Assembly: GCA_003439945.1 (NCBI GenBank)
Contig: QVRM01004780.1
Span: 1 to 64,000, forward strand
DNA: 64,000 nucleotides
DNA from: Dermanyssus gallinae
Taxonomy: Eukaryota > Arthropoda > Arachnida > Mesostigmata > Dermanyssidae
Reading direction: 5' to 3'
In this document: piece by piece, positions 11,400 through 24,079 of the stretch
How positions within the stretch are numbered: the first letter of the stretch is position 1
Layout: each line of letters opens with the position of its first letter
Made by a program: the position numbers and the translations under genes
The notes under the pieces: model-generated
The model's input: only the letters and a program-made list of their open reading frames with translations
The model's database searches: none
Told to the model about the DNA's origin: nothing

Positions 11400-12200
11400 A
11401 TCTAAGTCTGTGTATGCCATTGCCAAGAGCTACAACGACGCACTAAGTCCGAGGAAGCTTCTGGGAGTGCACTCGGGAAAATTCACAATGGGCTGAGGCC
11501 GGTCAGGACGCCCGAGATCGTGAAACGTGCCAAAAAGCTAACTTCTATTGATTTTGGAACTTCGCTGAGGAAACTTGCGGACCTACTAGGCGAGAGTGCC
11601 GGCACGGAAGGTTCGACAAACGCTGTTTGACGAGGCCAAAGCCATCAAAGTTGTTCGCTCTCACTTCGCTTAAGCATGAGGCTACCGGACGTCTTCAGTT
11701 CTTCTCAGATAAAAAAAAATATATTTACGGTTGACGCTAAATTGAACTAGATAAATGACCGGTGGCCTGCCCACTGCCCTGAGGAGATGCCTTTGACAGG
11801 AAGGAGGAGGACCAAGTTTCCAGCCGGGTTGCAAGTGTTAAGATTGGTGTCAAATGAGTGGAACGTTATGCCTCCATGCTTCTTTAAAAAGAATTAAATT
11901 ATCACAGCGGAAGTTTACCAACGACTTCTGATGACTGCTGTGAAGCTGTGATTTGGCCGCGCGTCGAATGAAAGGCCGTACATATTTTAGCGAGAGTAAG
12001 TATGCTTGCCCTCACGAGCCATTTAGTGCAAAACTGGTTAGACAACAATGTAGAAACGTTCTGGCCGAAACACTTTGGCCGCCAAACAGTCCAGATTTAA
12101 ATCCCCTGAATCTCTGTGCGGGGAGTAATTGGGCGTGGCTCAAAAAAGTATCTACACCCCAACACTTCATGACTGCCCACTGCCATTTTTTCAGCATTTG
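11400..12200 (+). pseudogene. Tc1/mariner-superfamily transposase relic
   Basis: A plus-strand frame near 11490-11620 reads like the N-terminal helix-turn-helix (RTPEIVKRAKKLTSIDFGTS, then LRKLADLLGES). Another near 12020-12160 gives the catalytic C-terminal block LWPPNSPDLNPLNL, where the D of SPDLNP-adjacent motifs is typical of Tc1 and maT-type enzymes. Many frameshifts and stops separate the blocks. Terminal inverted repeats were not located. Confidence 0.6.
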
Positions 12201-13327
12201 ATCAATTATCCCGGGGCACGGTCTAACGGGCCTGCGCGCAGTTGCGGCCTTGGATTGAAGCGGTTATTGAAGCAAACGATGGATATGTTAAATAAACAGA
12301 CGCGCGTGAACACAACAAATCCATCTCGTCAGTATAGGTGTCATAATAGCAAAAATATGACGATTTTACTAGGGGCCACAGTTTGTCTTGATTTTTCTGG
12401 CTGGTGTATATATACACTTTGACAGAACGATGTCGTCGCAATACTGTCGTCGCCTTAGTGTCACGAGTCATGAGCTCGGTGCCGACACGACGCATCAAGA
12501 AAGAGGTACCGAGGATTTTCATGTCTAACTAAGGTGTAGTAAATATAAATAAACTTACCTTAATTTATATAGCAGTTAAAGCATTTTGGCTCTGCTGTAT
12601 GTCCACATATGTTAGATTCACTAGGCAGTGTCCTTTAAGCAGACAGTCCTTCTTCACCGAGCGTTCAGAGCTGCCGACACCGGGTATAGTTTTGGCGTCA
12701 TTTCGCTGTAGTCTCGTCATCATCTCTCTTAGCTACGGGTCCGCTGATGTTCACTTCGCCACGCGGGTTGCGTTAACCAGCGCTTTGCAGAAAAACGTGC
12801 TGACCTAATCCGCTTCCGTAAATCCAACTCTTCTTATTCTATTAGCAAACGCGGCAACGTGTCCACGTTAGTGTTCAACTAAGCAACCACTAGTCCAACT
12901 GGTGCGCCGACACGCGATGTCGTACTGAAATGCTTGTAGAAAAAAACATAGTTTTGTTGCTTTCGAGGGTGAGAGATTTAGGGGTCAGCCCCAGCATGCT
13001 TTGTCGTGCTTTCGAATCGGTGATTAGTGTCAATCGGCGACTAAAGAGGTACACGTAGATCTTCTTTACCCTTATTTGATGGCGAATATTTAACTTTCCG
13101 ATTGCGAGATAGCACCTGTTCGGCTTTCTAAGTATCGGCGAAAGGTCTGCAATTGGAGGGTCAGTGCCATCCATGTGTACCTTAAATGATCTGGATATTA
13201 TACAATTTTCTGGCAGCGCCACAAAAGAATCAGCGTACCCCGAATTTGGTCTAGTCATTATTTTAGCTCAGTTCAACCGGGAAAAGACTTCGTTAGATTC
13301 CTTGGTTGCCGGTTTGATGCCCGCTGT

Positions 13328-13500
13328 TGATCGAATTTTCTTTGAGCGATGCTCATTCAGAATAGAAGATAAAACATATTGACTATAGGGGAAACTCTAG
13401 ACATCTCAACACCCCGGTCATTGATGTATCAAAGAAGTGCCTCGCCGCGATTCCAGGCCCATGGGGGATAGTCTAGAACTAAAAAAAACTTCTTAAAAAT
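13328..13500 (-). repeat. Unnamed interspersed repeat, copy 2
   Basis: It shares tcgaattttctttgagcgat at its left end and a block with gacatctcaaca, gatagtctagaa.taaaaa with 14660-14880 in the same order and orientation. Its reverse complement also resembles 5365-5470. No coding capacity was recognised. Confidence 0.6.
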
Positions 13501-14659
13501 ATTAATTCTAGGTCTGCTGCTGACAAATACCAAACAGCTTGTCCATGGCGTTTCGATTGTAAAATCGACATCTCCGTTTAACTTTTAAAAACGAAGGATG
13601 GTACAATGATCGACTGATCATGTTTTATGACCTCATTGAGCGCTACCTTGATCTAGTTTGTCTGATATTGCGCAGCTTCTAACAGGATGTCAATTTAATT
13701 AACGTGCTATTCAAAACCAACAATCAGTGGCCCTTCTCTGCTTTCAGTTACCTCTGCTCTACTAACTTGGTAGTTTAATACAAATATCCGAATCGTTTTT
13801 ATTTGTGGTCATGATTACTGTTTGCCGCCGCTTTCCACAGGGTTGCTTATGAGAGTTGTTTTTAATTCTAGACCAACGTTTGTCCCTTATGAGGCATTTC
13901 TTCAGTGCAGGGGCTTCTTATACCAGCTGCCGCCATAAGAGCTTTTCTACAATGCTCAGACCCGTATTGTGAAAAGGTCGTACCTAGAGATAAGTAAATT
14001 ACCCTGAGGTAGCAAACGTTTTCTACCAACTGAACTTGCGCGTCGTGAAATCGCAGTTTATCTGTGCGGACTTGTTGCTCCCCACGCCGGAATGTTTGCA
14101 GCCTTTGTTTTTTGACACTTTTGTAATAAAGCCATTCTGCGATAAATGTTCATCACTGTTGAGGCCGCTCTTTCACGATGCGCAGCAGATCGCTGAGCGA
14201 CGTCATAAGAGTGGGCTGAGTTTGTCGCCTTGCGGATACTAAGCCATCTGGTCAAACGTGTCATGCGCTGAATAGAGTAAGCATTCGTAGCATCTGTTAA
14301 CCAGAGATTGTCCATATGGACACGAGGATATGTCGAAGGAGTTCATACTTCACAGGATCTGACCCGGCTGCCTTGTTGTATTGTATGCGAGCGAGGGCAA
14401 TTTAGACTTCCTCTAGGCTAAACGGTTCATCAAGAAACTCAATGAAGAATCTCTCTCGGGTGCTCCGGGCTCGTATGAAGCAGAAGTCTCGACAGGTACC
14501 ATATCTGCGTGGGTAAACGTTGCTTAAGCGTGCCCCAGCAGTTTTCCAGATGGACTTGAACAGCTTGTAAAGCTATAGTGTGGCGGCTTGGTCTAGGGGA
14601 CTATGTGCGCTAGTCATGGTTATAATCTAACGGGGTATCGCAGGCTCGTCCTCTGTTCT

Positions 14660-14880
14660 TGGTCGAATTTTCTTTGAGCGATGCTTATCGTGTGTGGTAT
14701 AGATGATAAACCATATATTGCTGAGAGACAGCGACCGCGCTGCCACTAGGACTGTTAAGGGAACCCTTGACATCTCAACATGTCTGGCCCTCAGTGCATT
14801 GAATATATGTCTAACGGTGAATTCCAAGCATGCAGGAAACGGACGATAGTCTAGAATTAAAAACAACCTTTTTAATTTTT
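14660..14880 (-). repeat. Unnamed interspersed repeat, copy 3
   Basis: A diverged copy of 13328-13500, longer by roughly 50 bp of internal insertion. The right end, gatagtctagaattaaaaac, is the most conserved part. A further weak match, tttttaattctagac, occurs at about 13859 in the opposite orientation. Confidence 0.6.
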
Positions 14881-15251
14881 TTTGTTTTAGGTTGTAAAGC
14901 TGGCTGTCGTGCGACGAGGTGAAGTTTTAGTGTAAGAAGGCGTTCCTGTTAGTCGGCAAATAATCGCTTCTTGGAATCTGGAAAATTTCTAGAATGTTTT
15001 TTGTGGTTAAGTTAATAGCGATCATAATATAATATTGAGTTTGCTAAAAAAACGGTTTTTCCTTTTCGGTTTTACTGAGCATATTCTGTAGATTCCGTGG
15101 AGTTACACTGTGTGATCCTACTCTGTTTGTATGTAGAAAGGAATTCATCGCAATCCTAGGTTTCTTTGGTGAGATTGTTAAGTTTGATCAAAAATTATTG
15201 GCAAACCGAAAGAGATTAAAAGTACTTTTTTCCAAGTTCACGCTCGGCTCT

Positions 15252-15279
15252 TTTTCCGATGTGAAAAAACATCGGAAAA
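15252..15279. repeat. 11-bp perfect hairpin
   Basis: Arms ttttccgatgt (15252-15262) and acatcggaaaa (15269-15279) are exact complements around the loop gaaaaa. A T-rich flank follows neither arm closely enough to claim a terminator. Confidence 0.75.
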
Positions 15280-15784
15280 TGGAATGCCAAAAACTTTTCA
15301 ATATGCTAGGCGCTAGCTTTTCTTTCTCCTTAAGGTATATTCTGACGAGCCTCTGAGTGGGTCTGGTCTAGTGGTTTGAGTGCAGTGAATAATTTGGATC
15401 AGGAAAGGGAAAGCAATTCTGTTGCTAGGTCAGGTGCTTTGCTGAAAAGCAGATGCGGATTAGAGTGTACGGACTAGAGTGTATGAGCTCACAGAGCCTT
15501 TGACGTCCTTTGTGCTTAGTACCCCTAGCGTGGTCTCGCTTTTAAGCGTCAGCGCAGCCTGGGCTGCCTGGGTAACGCATTTATATTTGTCTGGGTTCTT
15601 GCGTGCACGATCTCGGGTTATTGCGATCCCACTGTGGGAATCTGCTTCTTGTGTTCGAAATGTCAGAACTTTGCACCAGCAGAGAGACGACATGTTTCAG
15701 AATAGTCCCTGGGTTTTCTGCTTAGTTATTCTATGCCGTTACAAGAATTTGCAGTTAATTGGACTCATTAGCCCCTTCGATAGT

Positions 15785-15930
15785 CGGTGCAGGTGCGGCC
15801 GAGCAGGTCATGCTTCCAGGTTAGCCGAGGCTAACAAATGCAGAAAATACTCTAGCGTTGATTATCCGCACGAATTTTGTCCGTTGAGGCGTTGGAGACT
15901 GTGGGAGCTGCAGGCCCCCTTACACCCCGC
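15785..15930 (+). mobile_element. RLE-type LINE C-terminal relic
   Basis: A plus-strand frame reads CGRAGHASRLAEANKCRKYS then SVDYPHEFCPL. This matches the segment just after the endonuclease in the 20-kb and 48-kb copies (HLAETSKLRKYSSIGYPHEF and the equivalent). Only this short piece is recognisable. Confidence 0.65.
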
Positions 15931-16149
15931 ATTCACTTTTCCAAACAGTTCTTTGAAACGGTTACGGTTCAACAGGTACCTCTCAACTGCTTTTCTGAGT
16001 ACTTATTGAGCTCTTGCCTCGCAAATACTATAGAAAAGCATATTCCAGGATACCGCTGCGGGGAAGATAGGCTCTCGGCGTTCGAATGTTATTCCTTCGT
16101 GGAATTTCGAGATCACGGCTCCAAGTCGTCCTCGGAGTCTTGCTTGGGG

Positions 16150-17526
16150 CTATTTTAAAGGACTTAAAGCCAAGTACATGTTCCGCCGGGACAGTTCCCC
16201 TACAGAGTACTGATAGATGCTTGTTGTGGCTTTTTAAGTAAACAGGCCATCAATGAGCCTCGAGAGACTCTAACATTTACGGTTGCTATCTTCGAAAGCT
16301 TTTACTTCGGAGGTTCCTCTGCCCCAGATAGTATGATGAAACCAGGACACTACTATCTATACGTACGCCATAATCGTTAGAACGGCGTTGGAAGGAACTT
16401 ATTATTGGTATCTGATTCACCCGTTGTTGAATGGTCGCTAAGCTGTTTAGTGTTTAGGAATAGTGATCTCTTTCTGTGAGCGAGTTTGTATCGGAATTCT
16501 GCCCGGTAGCTTGCACCAGCCTGCGAGATGCATTGTGTTGGAAACAACCGTCCACATCAACTATTCTACATTTATATGTAAAGACTTTTATTATTATTTA
16601 TTACTTTTTGTTCAATTAGTACAGAAATTGTGAGATGTGAGTGTCTGTTTGACCTTAATTGCTCACTAGCTCTGCTGTTACTATTGACTAGCTAAGGCGA
16701 GCTATTACTATTGATTGCTACTGTTACTTTAATTAATGTTCGTTCTTGTAGTAGTAACAATTATTTTTATATTATAGACTGTTTTTTTTCCGGCAGACGA
16801 GGGCTATTTACAAGGGCAGATCACTGTGACGGGGATTTATCTCGCCCGTGTCGTATGCTTAAATACGGTGTCTCGTAACAGACACACAATCGATGTTGCA
16901 CCCATAGAGAAGTGCTTGGCAGTGTTGCCATACGGTCTGATTGACGATAACACGAACGAAGCGGCCCCTTAAAGCTCAACTAGCCTTTTCTTGGCACACG
17001 CCAACTTTTGCCTAGCGGTCTGTAGCGTACATTCCAACCTAACAAGAGTTAAGATAGTGTTGTGATATTCAGGTAGTGCGACGTTGTCCCGTGGCTGTGC
17101 CGGATACTATTGTCACAATCTTATTGTACACGGTTACATATGATATTTATTCGGTTCGCCGAAAATCGACTACAACACAAACGCTGCTTCTCTAACATTT
17201 AACTAGCACAAGAATCAGCTTAGGCTAAAAATTCTAGAATAAGCATTTCGTTGCCTGACGACCTGTTGTTGTTGTTGTTGTTGTTGTTTTTATTTACTTT
17301 AAGTGGGTTAAATTGCGTGTACTTTGGTTCCACTTACGCACTCAAGCCAACATACGTTCATATATTTTTAGAGCCTTGTTAATCAAGGGACAAAATATAT
17401 TCGATTGTATAAACTAGTTCGTCTTTATTGTATTTTGTCTTTCACACATTGAGGGGTGACCTGTCCCGATACCTTCCGTGGCCTTTGTTGCAGTTTGGGC
17501 GGGTCGCCTGAGTAGGTGATAAGATC

Positions 17527-17528
<2 letters not shown>
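16150..17528. other. Non-coding stretch, no recognised feature
   Basis: No open frame resembles a protein family here. There is a (GTT)n run of seven units at about 17267-17287 and an AT array at the right edge. It may contain further decayed transposon DNA. Confidence 0.5.

Positions 17529-17590
<62 letters not shown>
17529..17590. repeat. (AT)n microsatellite
   Basis: About 31 uninterrupted AT units. Confidence 0.95.
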
Positions 17591-17593
<3 letters not shown>

Positions 17594-18374
17594 AGACTAA
17601 GTATTCACGATCGATAACAACAGATTAATTGTTTGCTGACCGCTGAAAATTCGACCCCATCAGACCGAGGGCTGGCTCGCGTAGAGATCGTTTACACGAC
17701 CAAGCGGAAAGTTGTCAGCTAATCGGACTCGGAAGATGAACAGTAGACAACGATTGTTATAAGCTAGGACGATCGTCGTCTAAGACCTAGCAGACTGGTA
17801 CTACGTCTGCTACCACCATAACCACCACTTCTACTACAGATACTGTCACGATCGGGGCCGCTGAGATTGCTGCCATGACGAGCCATGTTTGCCTATCTGA
17901 CATCTCAGCGTCCTGTTGAGTTGTTGATAGTTGTCGGCTTTTGTTCCAGCGCAGTGGTGTATTATTGTTATAGTTGTTGTTGACACCCCATTATGAGTTC
18001 AATACATCTCACAGTTCATTCAGTAAAAGTGGACTGTATTAAGTTGTCTAGGCAACCAAAAGCCCCGGCACAGCTGTGCAAGGCACTTGCACTTGCGTTA
18101 TGAGTTACAACGCTGGCGCGTATATATATATATATATATCTAGATAGAACCCTCTATGCAAAGCGCCTTTCCTGTACAAGGAAACCGTGTTTTCTACAAG
18201 TAGCATGGACACACCACAGACACATACACACATGTAGTGTGAACGCCTATCGTTTATACGTCTTATCATTGTTCATCATGTCGTTCGTGCCTTTAAACAT
18301 GATTTTTTGTAGAAACCGTTTTGCTTTGAATTTGCGCACACACATCCATCACTGGTGATTCAGTAAACCAGTTT

Positions 18375-18588
18375 CCGTGGTTTGTTGTTACGCCGGTGGA
18401 CCAACAGAAGTCTCCGTGGACCTGATCAGGGCATTTCGTCGTCGAAGGCCACCACGGCTTAGGGCACGTGTGGGACGATGCTCGGGGGATCACTAACTAA
18501 AAGCACGTCTTTAAATAATGGCGATATAACTTATTACGAACATAGATCATGAATATCTTAAATAAACGAAACCAAATAAATACGCGAG

Positions 18589-18640
<52 letters not shown>
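18375..18640 (-). mobile_element. Repeat copy ending in (AT)n, LINE-like frame
   Basis: This segment is about 95 per cent identical to 21738-21993, from gttgttacgccggtggacca to tacgcgagaataatatat. Both copies run into an AT array. The minus strand encodes MIPRASSHTCPKPWW, which resembles the IPR...PWW linker between endonuclease and RT in Jockey/CR1-like LINEs. That assignment is tentative. Confidence 0.55.
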
Positions 18641-18642
<2 letters not shown>

Positions 18643-19994
18643 CTTAGAAAGAACAAGAGTGTGTGTTATTGTTGTTGTTGTAGCTGCTATTGCTTTGCTG
18701 TAATTGGTGTTGTCGTTAGTTTTTGTTGATATTGGTTGTATTTGATTGTTGTATTGTTGTTGTTGATTGGTGCTAGCGCCGCTGTTGCTGTTGTCGTCAG
18801 CAACGAGCATTTTCCGACGAGCATTTAAGCACACTACCTACCCGCACGACGAATACCGAATACACCAATAGTAGGTTGTTATCGCTACGCTAGTCACACA
18901 TCGTCTAGTGACCACTCATCCCTCATAACGCTTCGACGCTAAAGATGAGGTTAAGCATGCGACTACGATGATGACAAGTGTCTTCCCGGGGTCAGTTGTC
19001 TCCGTTCCTTCGTGCTCGCTCTGCATTAGCTCTAGATATTCTCTAGCAATCTTGGTATCTGTCTATGGTCGGTCTGTCTGCCGAGGTATCGGTGCCTCGT
19101 CCTTTGATAGCGCTCATCAACCGATTAACAACAACGGCAGCAGCGGTTGAACGACCCGCTAGCCAATGGACGGCCGCTGGAGATTAGAAATTCGATTCAG
19201 CGTGGCACAATAGTGGCACCACGCATCTTCTCGAATAAGCCAACACTGTAAGAAACACGAAATTAGATCGTTCCGTCGAGATGATAACTGATGATTCGTC
19301 CAATGAATAGTCCAATGAGGGCCAGGACGCCTCAAAAAACTCGACACGCACGAGGCCGATTTCTTCAGGCATTCTCAGCAGGCCGCTGCCGGCCTCACTT
19401 AGCTCTGTTCAAAAACTCGAACGTATGTCTGATTGTGTGTCTGTGGGTGGGTGCGTATTGCACCGTGTAATAAGCACCAATAGAGCACATATACGACAAA
19501 CAGTTGATGGGAATTGATCATGTCTATTTGTTTTGGGTTCCTAAATGATACGCATATGCCAAGATGCGTTCTGGTCGGGGTAATCATTTGAGGTATTAAT
19601 TAGGCCATTCGCGTTTAGTTTGATGTCTTGCTCATTTGCATTGTAGCAGTTATTAGCAAGCATTCAAATCCTTGAATATTCTCGTTTCGTGTTTTGTATG
19701 TAGAGAAATACAAATTACTGGACATATCACCAAGATGTAAAAAACGCACTGCTGGTATTGCGCTATTGGAATTAAGCTAATATGAAAAGGAGAGTGCGCT
19801 AGAGAGAAAGGAGGGCGCTATAAACCAAATTGACAATACATATCAATGATCCTTAATTGCATGTACTATATATGTTGCATATTTATTTTTCGTATATTAC
19901 ATTATGTTTGTGGGACACATATTACAAGAGATTAGCTAAACCAGTGTGCCTAGCGGGTATGTACTGTGACTATCACGTGTCGGCCTCGTCTAGG

Positions 19995-21093
19995 CTAGGC
20001 CAAGACCACTTCAGAAGTGTGCCCCGAACGGAGGCCGCGTTTCCACGTTGTATGTCGAGATCCAGACGTTGCTTTGAAAAAGGACGACGATCTGTTATCA
20101 CCGGTTGACTGATCTAACAAAGTGCCAATTTTGCGGATCAGCTGTCTGGTCCGAACACCAGGACCACCTATGGTCTCAAACGCAAATGGCCAGAATTCGT
20201 GGGGATACCCAATTGATGAGTATTTTCTTAGCTTGCTGGTCTCCGCAAGGTGGGCTGCATAACCGGCTTCGGATGCGCCGCCACCGACCATAGAAGGTGC
20301 TAAAGAGTCGGTAACGGTTGCATCCCAAACCAGCATTTTGCCTCGCTCGAATGCAGCAAGGGGTCTCCCTGCTGCAGTCCGGTGGCGGACGGAATAACAT
20401 GCTCAGGCAGGACCAGATGGGAAGGATGCCGATAAGCCAGCCCGACGTGGTGCAATAGATGAGGGGCGTGGGATGCAACGATCTTCATCAGATGATCGCG
20501 TCTCATACTGTTAAAAGCGTTTCTAAAATCGAGCTTCACAAGAACCCCTGAGCGTTTGCGAGAATCGAGAAAAGCACGAGTTGCATGAATGGCTACCTCG
20601 GTTCCGCCCGGCGTCGCAAATCCCAACTGATGTGCACCAGTTGCGTTAGAAATAACGGCCTTGTTGTGGTTACATCCGATTTTTGCGGCGAGCCTGCGTA
20701 GCGTAGACGAACAAGCAATCGGACGTACCGATCCGTCTTTTTCTTCAGGGCAAATATATCAACGGTTGAAGGCAAGAAGGGGGGTTGCCCCAAAGAAGAA
20801 TGTCTACAGCCTTTGCCAATGCGGAAGCAGGCTAGCGGCGACGTCTCGGGGGCTAATGGGTGTTGCTCTCGCAAAGCCTCTATACGGTCAATGCCGGGCG
20901 TTATCGTATCTGTGGAAAAGATAAGTCTGGCGGCTCCAGAAACATCTCCTTCGGAGAGTTTAATAATGGACTGCCGCACCGTATCATTCCTGAATGGTTT
21001 AGGAGTCGAAACGCGGGCATGAGAGGTGGCAATCACGTCTGACAGACGCATATCTTGGGAGAAATCGCGGAGATTGTTGCCAATACATATCAA
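19995..21093 (-). mobile_element. RLE-type LINE, internally deleted copy
   Basis: Read right to left, frames give KLSEGDVSGAARLIF (shared with the 49-kb copy), IFALKKK, then the RT blocks HQLGFATPGGTEVAIHATRA, VLVKLDFRNAFNSMRRDHL and ATGLQQGDPL. The sequence then jumps directly to the endonuclease end MLVWDATVTDSLAPSMVGG and SSIGYPHEFWPFAFETIGG. The YxDD active site, the thumb and the CCHC region are deleted between QQGDPL and the endonuclease. Several frame changes are present. It keeps the WD aspartate that the 48-kb copy has lost. Confidence 0.8.
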
Positions 21094-21737
21094 TTAAAGC
21101 CGCCACTTGTTATTTTATATCTAAGGTGAAGTTAATTGTGGACGTATGAGAGCAAAAAATGATGTACGCACTGCATTTGGATCCAAATATTACATAATAC
21201 AACCACGCGGATGAATCTGGTTCGTCACTGGCCCAAAATAACGGGCGAAAAAGTTGTTGTTTTGTTAAGCGGTTACTAAAGGGCGCGTCAACTAAGGTAG
21301 TGAGGACAGTTAGGTGCTTGAGGATGCACGATTGGGCCACCAGGAATTTCCCATATGAGACTAGCCTCTGAGAAGCCTGCCAAACATATTGCCAAAATAA
21401 TGCTGAACATCCACGGCGCTCCGAGAGGAGAAAAGGTTGCGGAGTTGATATTTTTGTATGGTGTGTCCTTCTGGGTAAAACAAGAGATTGTGTAAGGTGT
21501 CAAACAGACGCTTCCAATAAAGTGCCCGTATTTGTTTTTGTGATTGCACGGTTCCAAATCAGGTGAGTAATCTAGTTGTATCACCAGCGTGACTTCTTAT
21601 GAGGCGAGCAAAGCCTTCGTGCTTGTGGCATGGTGACTTTCTCGCCGTTGGTAAAGGACCAATCTTCTAAGAGACGCTTTAGAGCTCTACCTGAGGAGCA
21701 TAGTAGAACATTTTGATAGATAGGTGTGTGGTCTATA

Positions 21738-21945
21738 GATGTTGTTACGCCGGTGGACCAACAGAAGTCTCCGTGGACTTGATCAGGGCATTTCGTCGTC
21801 GAAGGCCACCACGGCTTAGGGCATGTGTGGGACGATGCTCGGGGGATCACTATCTAAAATCACGTCTTTGAATAATGGGGATATCATTTATTACGAACAT
21901 AGATCATGAATACATAGACTACACGAAACCAAATAAATACGCGAG

Positions 21946-21993
<48 letters not shown>
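21738..21993 (-). mobile_element. Repeat copy ending in (AT)n, LINE-like frame
   Basis: Partner of 18375-18640, with the same 3' boundary at an AT array. Additional LINE-like sequence may continue to the left (21588-21737), which the 18-kb copy lacks. Confidence 0.55.
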
Positions 21994-21996
<3 letters not shown>

Positions 21997-22026
21997 TATT
22001 TGCTTAAATATTAGAGGTAACAATTG

Positions 22027-22031
<5 letters not shown>

Positions 22032-22058
<27 letters not shown>

Positions 22059-22060
22059 TA
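22032..22060. repeat. (AT)n microsatellite
   Basis: A short AT array 40 bp beyond the 21949-21993 array. Confidence 0.9.
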
Positions 22061-22979
22061 CTTTAAAAAAAAATATTATCGCTGGTCACTATAATACCTT
22101 CTTTTAGTTCTACTATCGCCACAATTTCGCTCCTAGAGAAGAAAACGGCGACCATCAAGTTGCTTGCAGACCATTGCCGCGTCACTTTTGTGGGTAGGGC
22201 CGTCCTAATTACGCTCAAGTCAGAAGGACCCGCCAAGATACGCATCGCATAGATTTCTTTGGTGAGTTCGAGGTGGTTGTGCAGAATCCTATGGAACCCA
22301 TCCTCGAAGTATCCTCTAGCCATGCATTCGTAAGCCTTCGTAGCCTTCGTACGACGCATATTTCTTCTTCTATTATCGTCATCCGTTGCTGCGTGTGCAC
22401 GCCCTTTACGGGTTCGTCGTGCAGACTGAAATGTCCAGATTAACTTTTTCCGTACTATTCCCACCCACTCCCCAGGACACTAACACATTTTTTGTGTCAG
22501 CTTGTTTTCAATAATTGACCATGTACCAATCATTTACATATACATAAAGGTGCTTGTACGTAGTATATAGTAAGCCTCGGGCCTAAAACTGGCCGCTGGT
22601 CTAAAACGCGACCGTATGAGACAAATTGGTGCCATCCTCTCGACACGCGGCTTTCTAAACCGCGGGAAAGGGAAAGCTAGTTCAAAAGTGCAGGAAACTG
22701 AAGAAGGTTCCTAGTTAGTTTGGTGGCGTTTTTAGACGTTAGGAGTTCCAAGAGTTTGCACCGGTATGTCTTTCAAAGGCTTTGCAAAGCGATTGATCAA
22801 AAAGACTACAGAAGATACGACGGGCAAATTTCTCTCCCAAAAATACTGTATTGATATGCCGCAGAAAAACGCTACAGTCATGACATCCTTTTCACAAGGT
22901 GGAGGACTACCTGACTTGTGAAATCATGTATGAAAATTAAGAACACAAACACATAAATTCCTAAGTACATGAAGCCCTA

Positions 22980-23645
22980 AACGTCTTTTTAGAGGAAAAC
23001 AGACAAGATACCTTCAGTGGGGGTTGGCTTAAAGCCTTACTCTCGCCTCAGCTCGACAGCATGCTGGATCCCAACTCTTTCCGCATGATCTCAGCACTTA
23101 GAATCGGCTCTCCTGTCTGCGAGCCGTTTCTGTGAAAACGTTGTGGAGAAATTGTAGATTTCTGTGGCCCCCACTGAGTTGCCTGAAGAGCGCCGGTAGA
23201 TTGATTAAAAATGCTAAACTAAACAGTGTGATTATAAGGTCTCCTAAGAAAGCCCGCATTCCGTCTGCACTTGAACCGAATGGTTAAGTGTCCTCTAACG
23301 AGGCAAGATCTAATGGGGTGACCATTGCATTATGGTCACATGAGAAGCCCTTAGCTTGGGATGCAATGGTTTCGTGCAAAACCGCGGCTTCCTACTGGAG
23401 ACTACATGGAGACACTAGAGACAATCAGCAAGGGAATCGAAGTATTCCTCAAAGCATTAAGTAAGCAAATTCGGAGGTACCGACCGATCAAAGAGAGGGT
23501 CAATTCTTAAGGCAAATGGTGTTTTTGGTCGTCGCAGAGGGAACGCGGCCTCTATTTTAGGCGCCATGGAGTACGTTCTGACCTCACAACTGTAAAACTG
23601 TGTTAGCATGCAATAAAAATAATAATAAAATATTTAAAAATATAA
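22980..23645 (+). mobile_element. RLE-type LINE 3' relic with TAA tail
   Basis: Plus-strand frames give LRIGSPVCEP, then a C-x-x-C knuckle region (RCGEIVDFCGPH), then ARIPSALEPNG, GVTIALWSHEKPLAWDA and, near the end, RGNAASILGAME. This is the same order as the other copies: knuckle, then RP-D/WD endonuclease, then the RS-x-F..QRGNA tail. The expected RPDG motif has decayed to RSNG. The 3' end runs into aataaaaataataataaaat (about 23612-23631), a TAA-type tail. The copy is clearly divergent from the 20- and 48-kb ones. Confidence 0.7.
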
Positions 23646-24079
23646 AACAAAAATCACCAGGTTCATCCGCCCTTAGCTCCACAATGCTATCCTAATTGCA
23701 TCCCCTTCGCCAGCTTTCGGTCGTTGTGCTCACATGGGCAACCAAGAAGTCTCTTCAGGCAGAGGCCCTAGGGCGAACCGACCCTATCGTTTCCCAGCGA
23801 TCATGAAGCTTTTTCACCCGTTTCAATACATACTCCACATCTGTATAACCGCTTGTACCACACGGTTAGTCACTGCTGTACGTTAGCAATCTGGCTGTGG
23901 TGTAGTGCTTTCGATAGATGCATGCGACAAATAGAACGCGCTATGAGAAGCTTTTTGTAAACTGACTCAAGAAACTGGATTTTGGTTGGTCGTACCGGGT
24001 AAAGCTGAAGTGCTCTCTGTTGTTAACTGCCACTATCTAGGGCCGACGGTTATACGACGGTTGTTATGTTACCTATGTA

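Noticed and set aside
21540..21584. YSPDLEPC on the minus strand as a mariner relic
   Set aside because: Only this eight-residue match exists; neighbouring catalytic blocks were not found.
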